From positions 1 through 53,617 of the forward strand of contig NZ_VUKF01000031.1 in the NCBI RefSeq assembly GCF_009193185.1: a stretch of 53,617 bases of DNA. Reading direction: 5' to 3'. This DNA comes from Georgenia thermotolerans (lineage in GTDB: Bacteria > Actinomycetota > Actinomycetes > Actinomycetales > Actinomycetaceae). Below, piece after piece: positions 40,627-48,448 of the stretch. Within the stretch, counting starts at the first letter, position 1, and the number at the start of each line of letters is the position of its first letter. Under the pieces are notes generated by a model. The model was not told the origin of the DNA. It ran no database searches and was given only the letters and a program-made list of their open reading frames with translations. Made by a program: the position numbers and the translations under genes.

Positions 40627-41622
40627 GTGACGCTTGAGCAGGACTTCCGTCGTGCCCTGACCGGTGAGGTTGGGGCTCGGGTGGCACGTGGTCAGGTCGA
40701 GCAGGACGACGCTGGGGTGCTGCGGGTGGTTATTGAGGGTGCCCGCCCTCCGGTGCGGGCCCTGGGGCGCCCGAACCTGCGGGTCGGTGACGCCGTGGGG
40801 TGTATCCGTATCGGTGACCAGTGGTACGTCCTGGGCGCCTCCACGGACCAGCTCGCCCCCACCCCGGCGCGCCCGTCGACTGGGCGGGTGACCGCTGTGA
40901 CGGCTGGGGCGAAGACGATCACGCTCACCGCGGGTGGGGTGACTCACCAGTCGCCGTTCCTGGGGGTGTGGTCCCCGACGGTTGGTCAGGACGTGACGTT
41001 GCTGTGGCCGGAGGACGACACGGTGCCGGTTGCGCTCGGCCCGATTGGGCAGGTTCCGGCCCCGGCTCCCGCACCGACACCCGAGGTGCCTCCGGCGCCG
41101 ACGAACCCTGCCACGCCCGCGCCGGAGAGCGGGTGGACGTGGTTCACGGCAACTGATTCGGGGACGATGAACCAGAACAACAACTGGAACGCGTCGACCG
41201 GGCGGGCTGTGCGTCAGGGGTCGGGGTACGGGCTGACCGGGCAGGGGGCCTGGTGGTACGGCACGAAACCGTCTGACACGTTGCGTGGGCGCACCATCAC
41301 CCGCATGCAGATTCGGCTTCCGGCGCGTGAACGGATCGGCAACTACAACGCCGCCGTCACGTTCCACTTCTACCTGCACGACCAGGCATCCCGTGGTGGG
41401 CGGCCGGCCCGCCTGGACGGCCCCCACAATCACGCCCTTTCTGCGGGTTACCGGGGTGGGGACATGATCGATCTGCCCGCCTCGTGGGGGCAGCACATTG
41501 TCAACAACGGGGGCGGCATCACCATTTGGGGTGACCCTTACGCGGGCCTTGTTGGTGTCGGTGCCGCCTTTGAGGGGCTGGACCCGGCGTCGGGGCAGAT
41601 CGTTCTCGACTGGACCCGCTGA
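40627..41622 (+). CDS. minor tail protein with Pro-rich linker
   Basis: The 331-residue protein has an OB-like N-terminal domain (about residues 1-140: LRVVIEGARPPVRALGRPNLRVGDAVGCIRIGDQWYVLGAS...), a Pro/Ala linker (PAPAPAPTPEVPPAPTNP), and a C-terminal beta domain (WTWFTATDSGTMNQNNNWNASTGRAVRQGSGYG...GQIVLDWTR) that may bind sugars. It is likely part of the tail tip or a receptor-binding element. GTG 40627 has GGAGG just upstream. Confidence 0.75.
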   Translation: MTLEQDFRRALTGEVGARVARGQVEQDDAGVLRVVIEGARPPVRALGRPNLRVGDAVGCIRIGDQWYVLGASTDQLAPTPARPSTGRVTAVTAGAKTITLTAGGVTHQSPFLGVWSPTVGQDVTLLWPEDDTVPVALGPIGQVPAPAPAPTPEVPPAPTNPATPAPESGWTWFTATDSGTMNQNNNWNASTGRAVRQGSGYGLTGQGAWWYGTKPSDTLRGRTITRMQIRLPARERIGNYNAAVTFHFYLHDQASRGGRPARLDGPHNHALSAGYRGGDMIDLPASWGQHIVNNGGGITIWGDPYAGLVGVGAAFEGLDPASGQIVLDWTR

Positions 41623-41661
41623 CGAACCACTAGCTGGACAACTACATCGAGGAGGCCCGCT

Positions 41662-42297
41662 GTGGCTCAGACCGCGGATGGCATCTACTACCCGACCCAG
41701 ACCGACGCGTTTAACCCTGCCGGGGACATGGAGGCTATTGCGCGGTCCGTCCCGGGCATTATCGTCCCGGTCGCGAATGTCACCGAGCGGAATGCTTACG
41801 CTGCGGCGCGGGCCGCTGAGGGGCGCCCGGCTTCGGCCTCTGATCCGATTTATGTCGACCGTGCGGACACCGGCACCACGGAACGCAATAGTGGTTCGGG
41901 GTGGCGCACGGTCGGCGCGGAGGCTGTGTCGGGTCATGACGCCGGGTACCCGCAGGGTGGGCCGTTCACGATTTCCGCGCTGGTTGGGCTGCTGACCGTA
42001 CCTGCGGTGCCGTTCAACCGAATCTTGACGGTGTCCGCGTCCCTGACCGCGTTGTCCGTGACGAACATTTGGGACGCGGCGCTCTCGGTGAATCAGAACA
42101 CGGTGGCGGGCGCGCAGCGTAAGGCACGGTTCGCGGGCGCTAACTCGGCGGCGCATCTGAGCATGGCGTTCGCGTTGCCGGGTGGGACAGCGGCGACCGT
42201 GCGCACGTGGGTGGAGCGGGTCAGTGCGACCGGTTCGATTCAGCTCAGTTCGGCCACGGCGTACCACACCATTGACGTCACGGCGCATCGCGCCTAG
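41662..42297 (+). CDS. minor tail/receptor-region protein (211 aa)
   Basis: The product begins MAQTADGIYYPTQTDAFNPAGDMEAIARSVPGIIVPVANVTERNAYAAARAAEG, the start usual for actinophage tail-tip or fibre proteins, and ends in a beta domain (ILTVSASLTALSVTNIWDAALSVNQNTVAGAQ...). GAGGAGG precedes the GTG start. Its TAG stop shares CTAG with the opposite-strand membrane protein gene. Confidence 0.75.
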   Translation: MAQTADGIYYPTQTDAFNPAGDMEAIARSVPGIIVPVANVTERNAYAAARAAEGRPASASDPIYVDRADTGTTERNSGSGWRTVGAEAVSGHDAGYPQGGPFTISALVGLLTVPAVPFNRILTVSASLTALSVTNIWDAALSVNQNTVAGAQRKARFAGANSAAHLSMAFALPGGTAATVRTWVERVSATGSIQLSSATAYHTIDVTAHRA

Positions 42298-43499
42298 AGC
42301 CGTGCCACCTCGGCGGCTTTGGGGCTGTGGGCGCCACCCAAGGTGCGGGTGTCGTCCGGGGCCGCGTCTTGCAGCACGGGGAGGATGAGGGCGGCACCGA
42401 GGGCGACCCACATCCCACGGTTGGCGGAGATGTCACCGGACACCATGGCGTTCGTGACGTGGAAGACGAGCAGGCCGAGCATGGCCTTCTCCACCAGCCC
42501 TGTGGCGGCGCGCCGTTGCCGCCGCAGGGCCACCACAACGGCGACGACGAACACGGTGCCGGCGATCCACCCGCCCTCGGTGAACACCTCGAGCACGATG
42601 TTGTGGGGGTACTGGGCCCACCCGGACGCGAGTAGCAGGTCTGGGGGTAGGTGGACGTAGAGGCTGCCCCACCCGACGCCCATCGGTGTCGTGTCGATCA
42701 GCTCCGCCGATTCCTCCCAGAGCCCTGCCCGGGCCTGTGCGGAGTTGTCGCCGAGCGAGACGAGCCGGGCGGGGACTAGCCCGGCCCGGGCGGCGAGGAA
42801 CACCGCCAGGAAGGCGCCCACCCCGGCGACGGCGAGCCCGACAAGGCGCCGCGGCCCACCCCCGGCGGCGACACCGGCGGCGAGGATCGCGGCGAGCGTG
42901 GCGAGGAGCGGCCCACGGGAGGCGGTGTCGACCGTCGCACCGGCCAGCACCAGAGCCCCGGCCACAGCCCAGAAACGGTGCTTCCGGGTGGACATGGCGG
43001 TGATCGCCAGGACGACCGCGGCGGCCCCAACAGCACGCCCCGCCGAAATGGTGTTGCCACCGTCGATCCCGAACCGCCCGAGGCCCCCCGGATCCTGGTA
43101 CGGGAACACCAGGGCCAGGGCGACCACGCCGAACCCGAGGATGACCGTCAGCTTGAGCCAATGCGCCCGGGCTGCGGTGCCCCGTAGAAGGAACATGCCG
43201 CCCAGGATCGCGAGCGGGACGAGGGTGGCCAGGTCGAGAACCTTGTCCCTGGCGTAGGGGTTCCATTGCCCGAACGGGATGCCTGAGAGGAAGGCGAGCC
43301 AGAGCCAGATCACGGTCCCGAGGCCGCGGGGTAGTTCCGTGCCCTTCAGCAGCGCACCGATGAGCTGGTTGCCGACCGTCACGGCGACGATCCCGGCACC
43401 TATGAGGGTGATGTCGACTGGGATCCATGCCAGGCCGGGTGCGCCTTTGAAGTAGCCGGCGAACGCCAGGAGCAGGAGGCCCAGCGTCGTGGTTCGCAT
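42294..43499 (-). CDS. O-antigen ligase/polymerase-like membrane protein (cargo)
   Basis: The 401-residue protein has about ten hydrophobic helices. A signature of the Wzy/WaaL O-antigen ligase family lies between them: ARAGLWEESAELIDTTPMGVGWGSLYVHLPP, YPHNIVLEVFTEGGWIAG, and NAMVSGDISANRGMW. Such enzymes join lipid-linked glycans to acceptors or polymerise them at the outer face of the membrane. Inside a tail/lysis module and on the opposite strand, it is probably a lysogenic-conversion gene that changes surface glycans. ATG 43499 fits the first helix. No other glycan gene is nearby. Confidence 0.8.
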   Translation of the reverse strand: MRTTTLGLLLLAFAGYFKGAPGLAWIPVDITLIGAGIVAVTVGNQLIGALLKGTELPRGLGTVIWLWLAFLSGIPFGQWNPYARDKVLDLATLVPLAILGGMFLLRGTAARAHWLKLTVILGFGVVALALVFPYQDPGGLGRFGIDGGNTISAGRAVGAAAVVLAITAMSTRKHRFWAVAGALVLAGATVDTASRGPLLATLAAILAAGVAAGGGPRRLVGLAVAGVGAFLAVFLAARAGLVPARLVSLGDNSAQARAGLWEESAELIDTTPMGVGWGSLYVHLPPDLLLASGWAQYPHNIVLEVFTEGGWIAGTVFVVAVVVALRRQRRAATGLVEKAMLGLLVFHVTNAMVSGDISANRGMWVALGAALILPVLQDAAPDDTRTLGGAHSPKAAEVARL

Positions 43500-43538
43500 G
43501 CCCGGATGCTACCGGGTCCGTCCGTAACAACAGCAAGC

Positions 43539-43573
43539 GCCCCCACACCGCCGGCCAGGGCTGGTGTGGGGGC
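43539..43573 (+). terminator. 11-bp stem between divergent cargo and lysis genes
   Basis: GCCCCCACACC (43539-43549) pairs perfectly with GGTGTGGGGGC (43563-43573) around a 13-base loop. It lies between the divergent membrane protein and lysis-region genes. It may stop tail-operon transcription that passes antisense through the cargo gene, or shape the leader of the next transcript. Confidence 0.45.
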
Positions 43574-43668
43574 TGAGCCAGACCCCCGTTTGGGAAGGGC
43601 CTGACCTAATGACACCCAACAGCAGAAACGGCCCGTGCGCCAATGCGCCACACCAGGGGGACCCGCTC

Positions 43669-44139
43669 ATGGACCGATACCGAGGACATAAGTTGCCCGT
43701 GGTCCTGTACCGGCACCCCTACCAGCTCTCTATTGGTGTGGCTCTGGCGGTGATGGGGACACGGAACCTGCTCACCCCGGCCGCGCTCCCCTCCGCGATT
43801 GAGGCCCTGCCGGTGGTGGTCGCCTACGGGTACACCGTCGCGCTCACCTTGGGCGGGATCGGGATGTTCCTGGGGCCGGTCATCAACGGGCGCACCACGT
43901 GGGGCCTGTTCATTGAGCAGATCGGGTTGTGGTTCACGGCGTTCGCGATGGGCGTTTACGCGGCGGGCCTGGTGGTGGTTATCGGCTCCCCACGCGTGGC
44001 GATTTCCGTGGTCCTGCTGTGTTCCCTGGCGTTCGCGTGCGTGGTCCGGTCTCGGGCGTCTGTCCTTGACTCCGGGTACACGTTGCACGGGGTTCGCACG
44101 GAGCTGGCCCGCCGTCGCCGAAACGGTGAGGACTGCTGA
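43669..44139 (+). CDS. four-helix membrane protein of lysis region
   Basis: The 156-residue protein has about four hydrophobic segments (QLSIGVALAVMGTRNLL; ALPVVVAYGYTVALTLGGIGMFLGPVI; WGLFIEQIGLWFTAFAMGVYAAGLVVVIG; VAISVVLLCSLAFACVV) and an Arg-rich C-terminus. Such proteins near actinophage lysis genes are candidate holins or holin partners. AGGGGGA favours ATG 43669; ATG 43609 would add 20 residues. It abuts the next gene. Confidence 0.68.
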   Translation: MDRYRGHKLPVVLYRHPYQLSIGVALAVMGTRNLLTPAALPSAIEALPVVVAYGYTVALTLGGIGMFLGPVINGRTTWGLFIEQIGLWFTAFAMGVYAAGLVVVIGSPRVAISVVLLCSLAFACVVRSRASVLDSGYTLHGVRTELARRRRNGEDC

Positions 44140-44540
44140 TGGAGATTTACTCCGCCATCGTGACCGTGGTGGGCGCTGTGGTCGGCGGTATCGCGATAAA
44201 GCAGGCGTACCTCAACAAGCGGCTCGGGGACAAGGCGTCCGCTGAGGGGAAGTCCATTGGGGCGAAGACTCCCGCCGAGGTTGAGTCGATCAGTGTGACG
44301 ACGATGAAGACGGCCCTGGACGCGGCGAACAAGCGCGCGGACGAGGCTGAGGCGCGTGAGCGTCGGGCGTTGGCGGAACGGGACGAGGAACGTGAGGGCC
44401 GGCGCCTCGACCGTGAGGAACACCGCCGCGAGATGTTGCAACTCGAGGGCCGGTTGAAGAAGTTGCAGCAGGAGTTCACGGCCCTGCACACCGAACTGTT
44501 GCGGTACAAGGCCCGGTTCATAGCCGAAGACGTCACCTAA
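44139..44540 (+). CDS. membrane-anchored coiled-coil protein of lysis region
   Basis: The 133-residue protein has one N-terminal membrane helix (YSAIVTVVGAVVGGIAI) followed by a long charged coiled coil (about residues 55-115: ALDAANKRADEAEARERRALAERDEEREGRRLDREEHRREMLQLEGRLKKLQQEF). The layout is that of small actinophage membrane proteins near the endolysin, possibly a holin regulator. A T-tailed terminator follows at once. Confidence 0.68.
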   Translation: MEIYSAIVTVVGAVVGGIAIKQAYLNKRLGDKASAEGKSIGAKTPAEVESISVTTMKTALDAANKRADEAEARERRALAERDEEREGRRLDREEHRREMLQLEGRLKKLQQEFTALHTELLRYKARFIAEDVT

Positions 44541-44544
44541 CCCC

Positions 44545-44565
44545 AGCCCCGCAAGGGGCTTTTTT
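44545..44565 (+). terminator. rho-independent terminator before endolysin
   Basis: AGCCCC-GCAA-GGGGCT followed by six T residues is a textbook intrinsic terminator just after the coiled-coil gene and about 24 bases before the endolysin start. It may limit endolysin expression until an antiterminated or separate transcript appears. Confidence 0.8.
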
Positions 44566-44588
44566 AGTGCCCAGGAAGGGGCCGTGTC

Positions 44589-45407
44589 GTGGCTTACGAC
44601 TACATCACGCAGTACAACTCCCCGAACTACACCCCGAACGCGAAGGTCCCGGCCGCTTTCGGGGGGCCGCGCACCATCGAGGCCATCACCATCCACCACT
44701 GGGGCAGCCTCGGGCAGAAGTTCCAGAACGTCGTCAACTACCTGTGCCGCAAGGGCGGGAACACGTCCGCCCACGAGGTCATCGAAGCGGGCAAGGTCGC
44801 GGTCATTGTGAACCACCGGGACGTGGCCTGGCACTCTGGCAACGGGAAGGGCAACCGGACCACCATCGGGCTCGAGCTGCGCCCCGAGGCCACGGATGCC
44901 GACTATGCGACGGCGGCTGAGCGGATCCGGGATCTGCGCGCCGAGTACGGGAACCTGCCGCTGATCCCGCACCGGGCGTGGAAGGCGACGGCGTGCCCGG
45001 GGAAGTGGGACCTGGCGCGGCTTGATGCGCTGGCCCGTGGCGGGTCGTTCGTCAAGCCCGTCACCGACACTGTCACCCTGCCCAAGCCCACGCCGACACC
45101 CAAGCCGTCCGGGTTTGACGCGAAGGTGAAGGCGTACCAGGACGCGCAGCGGTACTACCCGGGCATGGTGCGCGACGGTATCGACGGGCCGATGAACCGG
45201 GCGCACAAGGCGTGGGTGAAGACCCTCCAGGCGACCCTGAACAAGTACAAGTCCGACCTGCCCCCGGTGCGCGTGGACGGCGGTTACGAGGACTTCACGG
45301 TTCGCAAGGTCGCCAACATTCAGAAGCGCAACGGCCTCGTGCCGGACGGTATCGCCGGGCCTGTCACGTGCCGTTTCCTCCGCATCCCCAAGCACCCGTC
45401 CGCCTGA
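44589..45407 (+). CDS. endolysin: N-acetylmuramoyl-L-alanine amidase
   Basis: The 272-residue enzyme has an Amidase_2/PGRP domain (about residues 25-150) with the zinc His in ITIHHWG (His36/37), a central GLELRPEA, and the HRAWKATACPGKWDL segment with Cys136. A Pro/Thr linker (LPKPTPTPKPSG) leads to a C-terminal peptidoglycan-binding region (ARDGIDGPMNRAHKAWVKTLQATLNKY...VRKVANIQKRNGLVPDGIAGPVTCRFL). It cuts the amide between muramic acid and the stem peptide to lyse the cell. No signal peptide, so a holin is needed. Confidence 0.93.
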   Translation: MAYDYITQYNSPNYTPNAKVPAAFGGPRTIEAITIHHWGSLGQKFQNVVNYLCRKGGNTSAHEVIEAGKVAVIVNHRDVAWHSGNGKGNRTTIGLELRPEATDADYATAAERIRDLRAEYGNLPLIPHRAWKATACPGKWDLARLDALARGGSFVKPVTDTVTLPKPTPTPKPSGFDAKVKAYQDAQRYYPGMVRDGIDGPMNRAHKAWVKTLQATLNKYKSDLPPVRVDGGYEDFTVRKVANIQKRNGLVPDGIAGPVTCRFLRIPKHPSA

Positions 45408-45418
45408 TTGGAGACCCC

Positions 45419-45652
45419 ATGCTGACTGACATCCTCTCCCCCGCGCACCGCAAGGTCTTCTATGCCGTGTACGCGTTCATCGGTGTGGTCCTCGGGGCCG
45501 TGCAGGTGGCTTACGCGACGGTGAACGCGGGGCAGCCTGTCGCGTTGACGGTGGCGCTGGCGGTGTACGCGTTCCTTGGCACGGCCCTGGGCGCGACTGC
45601 CGCGTCTAACACCCCGACGGGCCGCCACGTGGCGGAGGCCGACTATGTCTGA
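45419..45652 (+). CDS. holin-like two-helix membrane protein
   Basis: The 77-residue protein has two hydrophobic helices (KVFYAVYAFIGVVLGAVQVAYATV and PVALTVALAVYAFLGTALGATAA) with a short turn and a charged end, the usual form of actinophage holins encoded right after the endolysin. It would form the pore that lets the amidase reach the wall. GGAGA precedes ATG 45419. Confidence 0.82.
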   Translation: MLTDILSPAHRKVFYAVYAFIGVVLGAVQVAYATVNAGQPVALTVALAVYAFLGTALGATAASNTPTGRHVAEADYV

Positions 45653-45812
45653 GTTCCCGTGCGCGTGCGGCCACCAGTACCCGTCGTATGAGGCGTCTGC
45701 CGCGTGTGAACGCACCTGCGATTCCGAGGACAGGGCCACCCGCTCGATCTTCTCGCACAAGCGGATTCGTGACATGCGCCCGGACCCGGACAACTTCCCC
45801 GACGCCGCCTAG
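45645..45812 (+). CDS. small Cys-pair protein (55 aa)
   Basis: The 55-residue product MSEFPCACGHQYPSYEASAACERTC... contains CAC, His and a later C-x3-C, a probable small zinc fold. It overlaps the holin gene by eight bases. Function unknown. The following 222 bp hold only a GC palindrome (CCCCCGGCCGGGGG at 45861-45874) and no convincing gene. Confidence 0.6.
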   Translation: MSEFPCACGHQYPSYEASAACERTCDSEDRATRSIFSHKRIRDMRPDPDNFPDAA

Positions 45813-46034
45813 ATGCACGACACCCCCCGGCTGCGGCTCGGTCCTCCCCTGGAGGGCCAGCCCCCGGCCGGGGGGTGAAGGCGGGGCGGGTGCCACTGTC
45901 GCTTGGGTTCCCGCGTGGCTATCGCGGCCCAGAGGCGAGACCGGGGCCTAACCGATCAGCAATGACTACCCGCCCGAAAAGAGTACCACATCCCTCCCAA
46001 TTCCTTGCATGACTGACACCGCCTAGGAGACGAC

Positions 46035-46883
46035 GTGTCCGTGCAACTCCCCACTGAGGTTCTGTACGGCCACGTCGTTGGCCGGTTCCTGCTCGCCCAA
46101 GCTGACGGCCCGGACCCGGACCGGATGCCTGACGCTGTGGCGGCTAGTGGTTCGGTGAAGTTCACCCCCGTCACCACGATCCACCGCACTGTGCAGGAAC
46201 CGGCCACCATCCTCCGCACCCCCATCACCTGCGCCGTAGGTCCGGACGGATGGATCATCGACCCGCAAGGCAAACCCGGCGTGTGGTTAGCGGTCGGGCA
46301 ATACGACGTGGCCTCGTCCTTCACGGCCGGGTCCGTGCAGGGGTTCCGCATCGACGTAACCTCCGGGCACACCGAGGCGGCGCCGCTTGACCTGACCATG
46401 GCGGCGCCCCTCGTGCCCTCCCCGGCGACAGTGTTCGTGGTCAATGAGCAGGTGTACCGGGACACCCTCGCTGCCGCTGAGCGTGCGGAGGTCGCAGCGG
46501 GGAACGCGGGCGCACCCGACCCGGCCGTGGTTGAGCGGGCGGTTGAGACGTACCTGGCGGCGAACCCGGGAGGCGTTGAGGGACCGCAAGGCCCGGAGGG
46601 TCCGCAGGGTCCGCAGGGTCCGCAGGGTCCGCAGGGTCCGCAGGGTCCGCAGGGTCCGGAAGGTCCCCGTGGGCCGAAGGGTGACCCTGGCGCGGACGGT
46701 GCCCCCGGCCAGAAGGGCGACAAGGGGGACCCCGGCACACAAGGTCTCAAGGGCGACAAGGGAGACAAGGGAGACCGAGGCGACAAGGGCGACCCCGGCA
46801 CCGCCGCCTTCCTCTACCTCACCGGAGGCGCGCCCGTACCTGGTGGCACACCCGCCGGCACCCTCATCGTGAGGCCCGCCTGA
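46035..46883 (+). CDS. tail fibre with collagen-like repeats
   Basis: The 282-residue protein has an N-terminal beta domain (about residues 1-150) that may attach to the tail, a short helix ([18 protein letters not shown]), and about 26 Gly-X-Y triplets (residues ~179-256), first GPQ-rich and then GDKGD-rich, followed by a short C-terminal tip. Such repeats form a collagen-type triple helix in phage fibres. The GPQ codons are exact 9-bp tandem copies, so length variants could arise by slippage. GGAGA precedes GTG 46035. Confidence 0.82.
   Translation: MSVQLPTEVLYGHVVGRFLLAQADGPDPDRMPDAVAASGSVKFTPVTTIHRTVQEPATILRTPITCAVGPDGWIIDPQGKPGVWLAVGQYDVASSFTAGSVQGFRIDVTSGHTEAAPLDLTMAAPLVPSPATVFVVNEQVYRDTLAAAERAEVAAGNAGAPDPAVVERAVETYLAANPGGVEGPQGPEGPQGPQGPQGPQGPQGPQGPEGPRGPKGDPGADGAPGQKGDKGDPGTQGLKGDKGDKGDRGDKGDPGTAAFLYLTGGAPVPGGTPAGTLIVRPA
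46599..46652 (+). repeat. six exact 9-bp tandem repeats in the collagen-like fibre
   Basis: The unit GGTCCGCAG (Gly-Pro-Gln) occurs six times in a row without change, then once as GGTCCGGAA. Units are a multiple of three, so gain or loss keeps the reading frame. Confidence 0.95.
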
Positions 46884-46884
46884 C

Positions 46885-47571
46885 ATGGCCGTTCCCACGA
46901 TCACAGCGACGGTCACGGGTGGGCGCACCGGGGCTGGGTCGTTCACTGTCGCCCCACCCGCTGCGGTGTCGTGGCTTGCGGTGGTGGCGGTGTCGTCCAA
47001 CTCGACTGTCACAGCGCCGTCCGGGTGGGTCCAGATCGACACTCAGTCGTCGGCCCGTTACCGCCTGTTCCGCGCCGACAGCACACCGGGTGCGAGCTGG
47101 TCCGCCCAGGACACATGCTCAGTCGTCATCATCGGGTACGGGCAGCCCGTGACCGTCGCGCAGATGCTGTCGGCCGGGTCCCTCACCTCCCCCGCACTCA
47201 CCACCACCGAACCCGCGCTACTCATGCGGGCACTCACGGACCTCAACGACGGGGTCAACACAGACGCCGGCTACCCGTCGTCAGCCACGGTCGGGCGGGC
47301 GCAGTCGCATCCGGTTGACGACTCGGGGAACTGGCAGGCAACGGCTGCCGTGGCGCACAGCGACGAACCCACACCCGGGGCTAAGGCGTCGGCCGCGTGG
47401 ACGCTGTCGGCGTCGTGGACGCCCCGCGCGTGGACGCTCGCCCTCACCGCCCCCGACCCGGCACCGTCGGGGAACGTGGCCCGCTGGTGGAACGGCACCA
47501 CGGAGACACCCGCCAGTGTGACCCGCTGGGACGGAACGCAAGAGCAACCGGTCACCCTCGAAATCGCATGA
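46885..47571 (+). CDS. fibre-associated/receptor-binding candidate (228 aa)
   Basis: The product (AVPTITATVTGGRTGAGSFTVAPPAAVSWLAVVAVSSNSTVTAPSGWVQIDTQSSARYRLFRADSTPG...SGNVARWWNGTTETPASVTRWDGTQEQPVTLEIA) is a beta-sandwich protein of the kind found after tail fibres in actinophages. The ending WWNGTTETPASVTRWDGT suggests two short repeats at the tip. It lies one base after the fibre gene, so they are co-translated and probably assemble together. Confidence 0.7.
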   Translation: MAVPTITATVTGGRTGAGSFTVAPPAAVSWLAVVAVSSNSTVTAPSGWVQIDTQSSARYRLFRADSTPGASWSAQDTCSVVIIGYGQPVTVAQMLSAGSLTSPALTTTEPALLMRALTDLNDGVNTDAGYPSSATVGRAQSHPVDDSGNWQATAAVAHSDEPTPGAKASAAWTLSASWTPRAWTLALTAPDPAPSGNVARWWNGTTETPASVTRWDGTQEQPVTLEIA

Positions 47572-47576
47572 CAGAT

Positions 47577-47625
47577 GGCCTCCACTTCTCTAGTCGGTTG
47601 ACTAGGGAAGTGGAGGCCTTTCTTT
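47577..47625 (+). terminator. strong terminator at the end of the late operon
   Basis: A 19-bp stem with one wobble (about 47577-47595 with 47600-47618) and a GGTT loop, followed by TTTCTTTG, begins six bases after the last tail gene. It ends the late transcript and separates it from the right-end cluster. Confidence 0.88.
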
Positions 47626-47671
47626 GTCGGTGCTGCAAAGGTATCCGTGGGCGATACTTTCGCAGCGCATC

Positions 47672-47730
47672 AGCCTGTGGATAAACCAAAACGGGCGCAA
47701 CCTCACCGGGCATGTTCCCGATAAACTAAA
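47672..47730 (+). promoter_or_regulatory. leader region of the right-end cluster
   Basis: After the late terminator, AGCCTGTGGATAAACC (47672) and CCGGGCAT (47706-47713) precede a possible -10 TAAACT. The same two elements lie in the same order at 16641-16690. A promoter for the right-end genes is likely somewhere here; the exact boxes are uncertain. Confidence 0.4.
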
Positions 47731-47787
47731 CCCGCACACGATGGCAACGGGGCCAGACCTGGAAACGCACACGAAAGGTCAACCACA

Positions 47788-48009
47788 ATGAGCCTCAGAC
47801 CATGGTTCCCTGACGTTGGGCGCCTCACACCTAAGCAGTTCGCGATGCTTGGCAAGGCGCACCGGAGGTCTGTCGGGTATTTCGCTGCTGGACCCATCGC
47901 AATCATCGTCGACCTCCCTAAGCGGTGGCAGGTTAGCGACCCCGAGAAGGTACCCGTCGCGTCAATCGGAATCAACCCGAAGCGCGCCCGGAAGGAGAGC
48001 GACCGATGA
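47788..48009 (+). CDS. small basic protein, first of right-end cluster (73 aa)
   Basis: The product MSLRPWFPDVGRLTPKQFAMLGKAHRRSVGYFAAGPIAIIVDLPKRWQV... is a small alpha/beta protein of no recognised family. It has a GAAAGG site and leads a new run of overlapping genes to the right att site. Its stop overlaps the next ATG. Confidence 0.62.
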   Translation: MSLRPWFPDVGRLTPKQFAMLGKAHRRSVGYFAAGPIAIIVDLPKRWQVSDPEKVPVASIGINPKRARKESDR

Positions 48010-48275
48010 GCCTCCTCACCGCCACCAAAACCGGGCCACGACACAAGCCCAAGGGACCCAAGTGCGGCGTCGGCAAAGTAATGGAATCGCTCGCCATCCA
48101 CGCTGACGCCGACAACGAAGCGTCCATCAAGCTCGCCAACCTCTACCTGATCCTCGAGAACCCCGAATGGACAGGGGAGGAAATCGCCGCCGAAATGCGC
48201 GAAGACGGCTACGACATCCAAGGCCCCGCCGTAGCACGACACCGTCGCGGCGCATGCAAATGCGAGGAACTGTGA
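48006..48275 (+). CDS. phage HTH-like small protein (89 aa)
   Basis: The protein (KGPKCGVGKVMESLAIHADADNEASIKLANLYLILENPEWTGEEIAAEMREDGYDIQGPAVARHRRGACKCEEL) has a helical core with a likely helix-turn-helix (TGEEIAAEMREDGYDIQGPAVARHRRG) and a C-terminal CKC. It resembles small DNA-binding phage proteins. Role unknown. Confidence 0.65.
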   Translation: MSLLTATKTGPRHKPKGPKCGVGKVMESLAIHADADNEASIKLANLYLILENPEWTGEEIAAEMREDGYDIQGPAVARHRRGACKCEEL

Positions 48276-48448
48276 AAGGCGAGCACCGCTGGGACGGCGA
48301 CGAATGGGACGCGTTCAGCGGCTGGCGCAAGGTCTACGCCTACATCCAGCGGCCGGGGGTCCGCAAGAGCATCAAGCGCAAGTCCCACAAGAAGGACCGA
48401 CGCAACTGGCGGCGGGACCCCTACTACCGAACGGATGACGCCGCGTGA
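48272..48448 (+). CDS. tiny basic protein (58 aa)
   Basis: The product VKGEHRWDGDEWDAFSGWRKVYAYIQRPGVRKSIKRKSHKKDRRNWRRDPYYRTDD is strongly basic with aromatic residues, suggesting nucleic-acid contact. GTG 48272 overlaps the previous stop, and its stop overlaps the exonuclease start. Confidence 0.58.
   Translation: MKGEHRWDGDEWDAFSGWRKVYAYIQRPGVRKSIKRKSHKKDRRNWRRDPYYRTDDAA

Noticed and set aside
46599-46652. Repeat array as a CRISPR or iteron
   Set aside because: The 9-bp units have no spacers and encode Gly-Pro-Gln in frame; they are collagen-like coding repeats.
47676-47684. Perfect DnaA box (TTATCCACA on the minus strand) as a replication origin
   Set aside because: Only one copy is present, with no AT-rich region or initiator gene nearby; the iteron arrays at 17.1-17.4 kb are a much better origin candidate.
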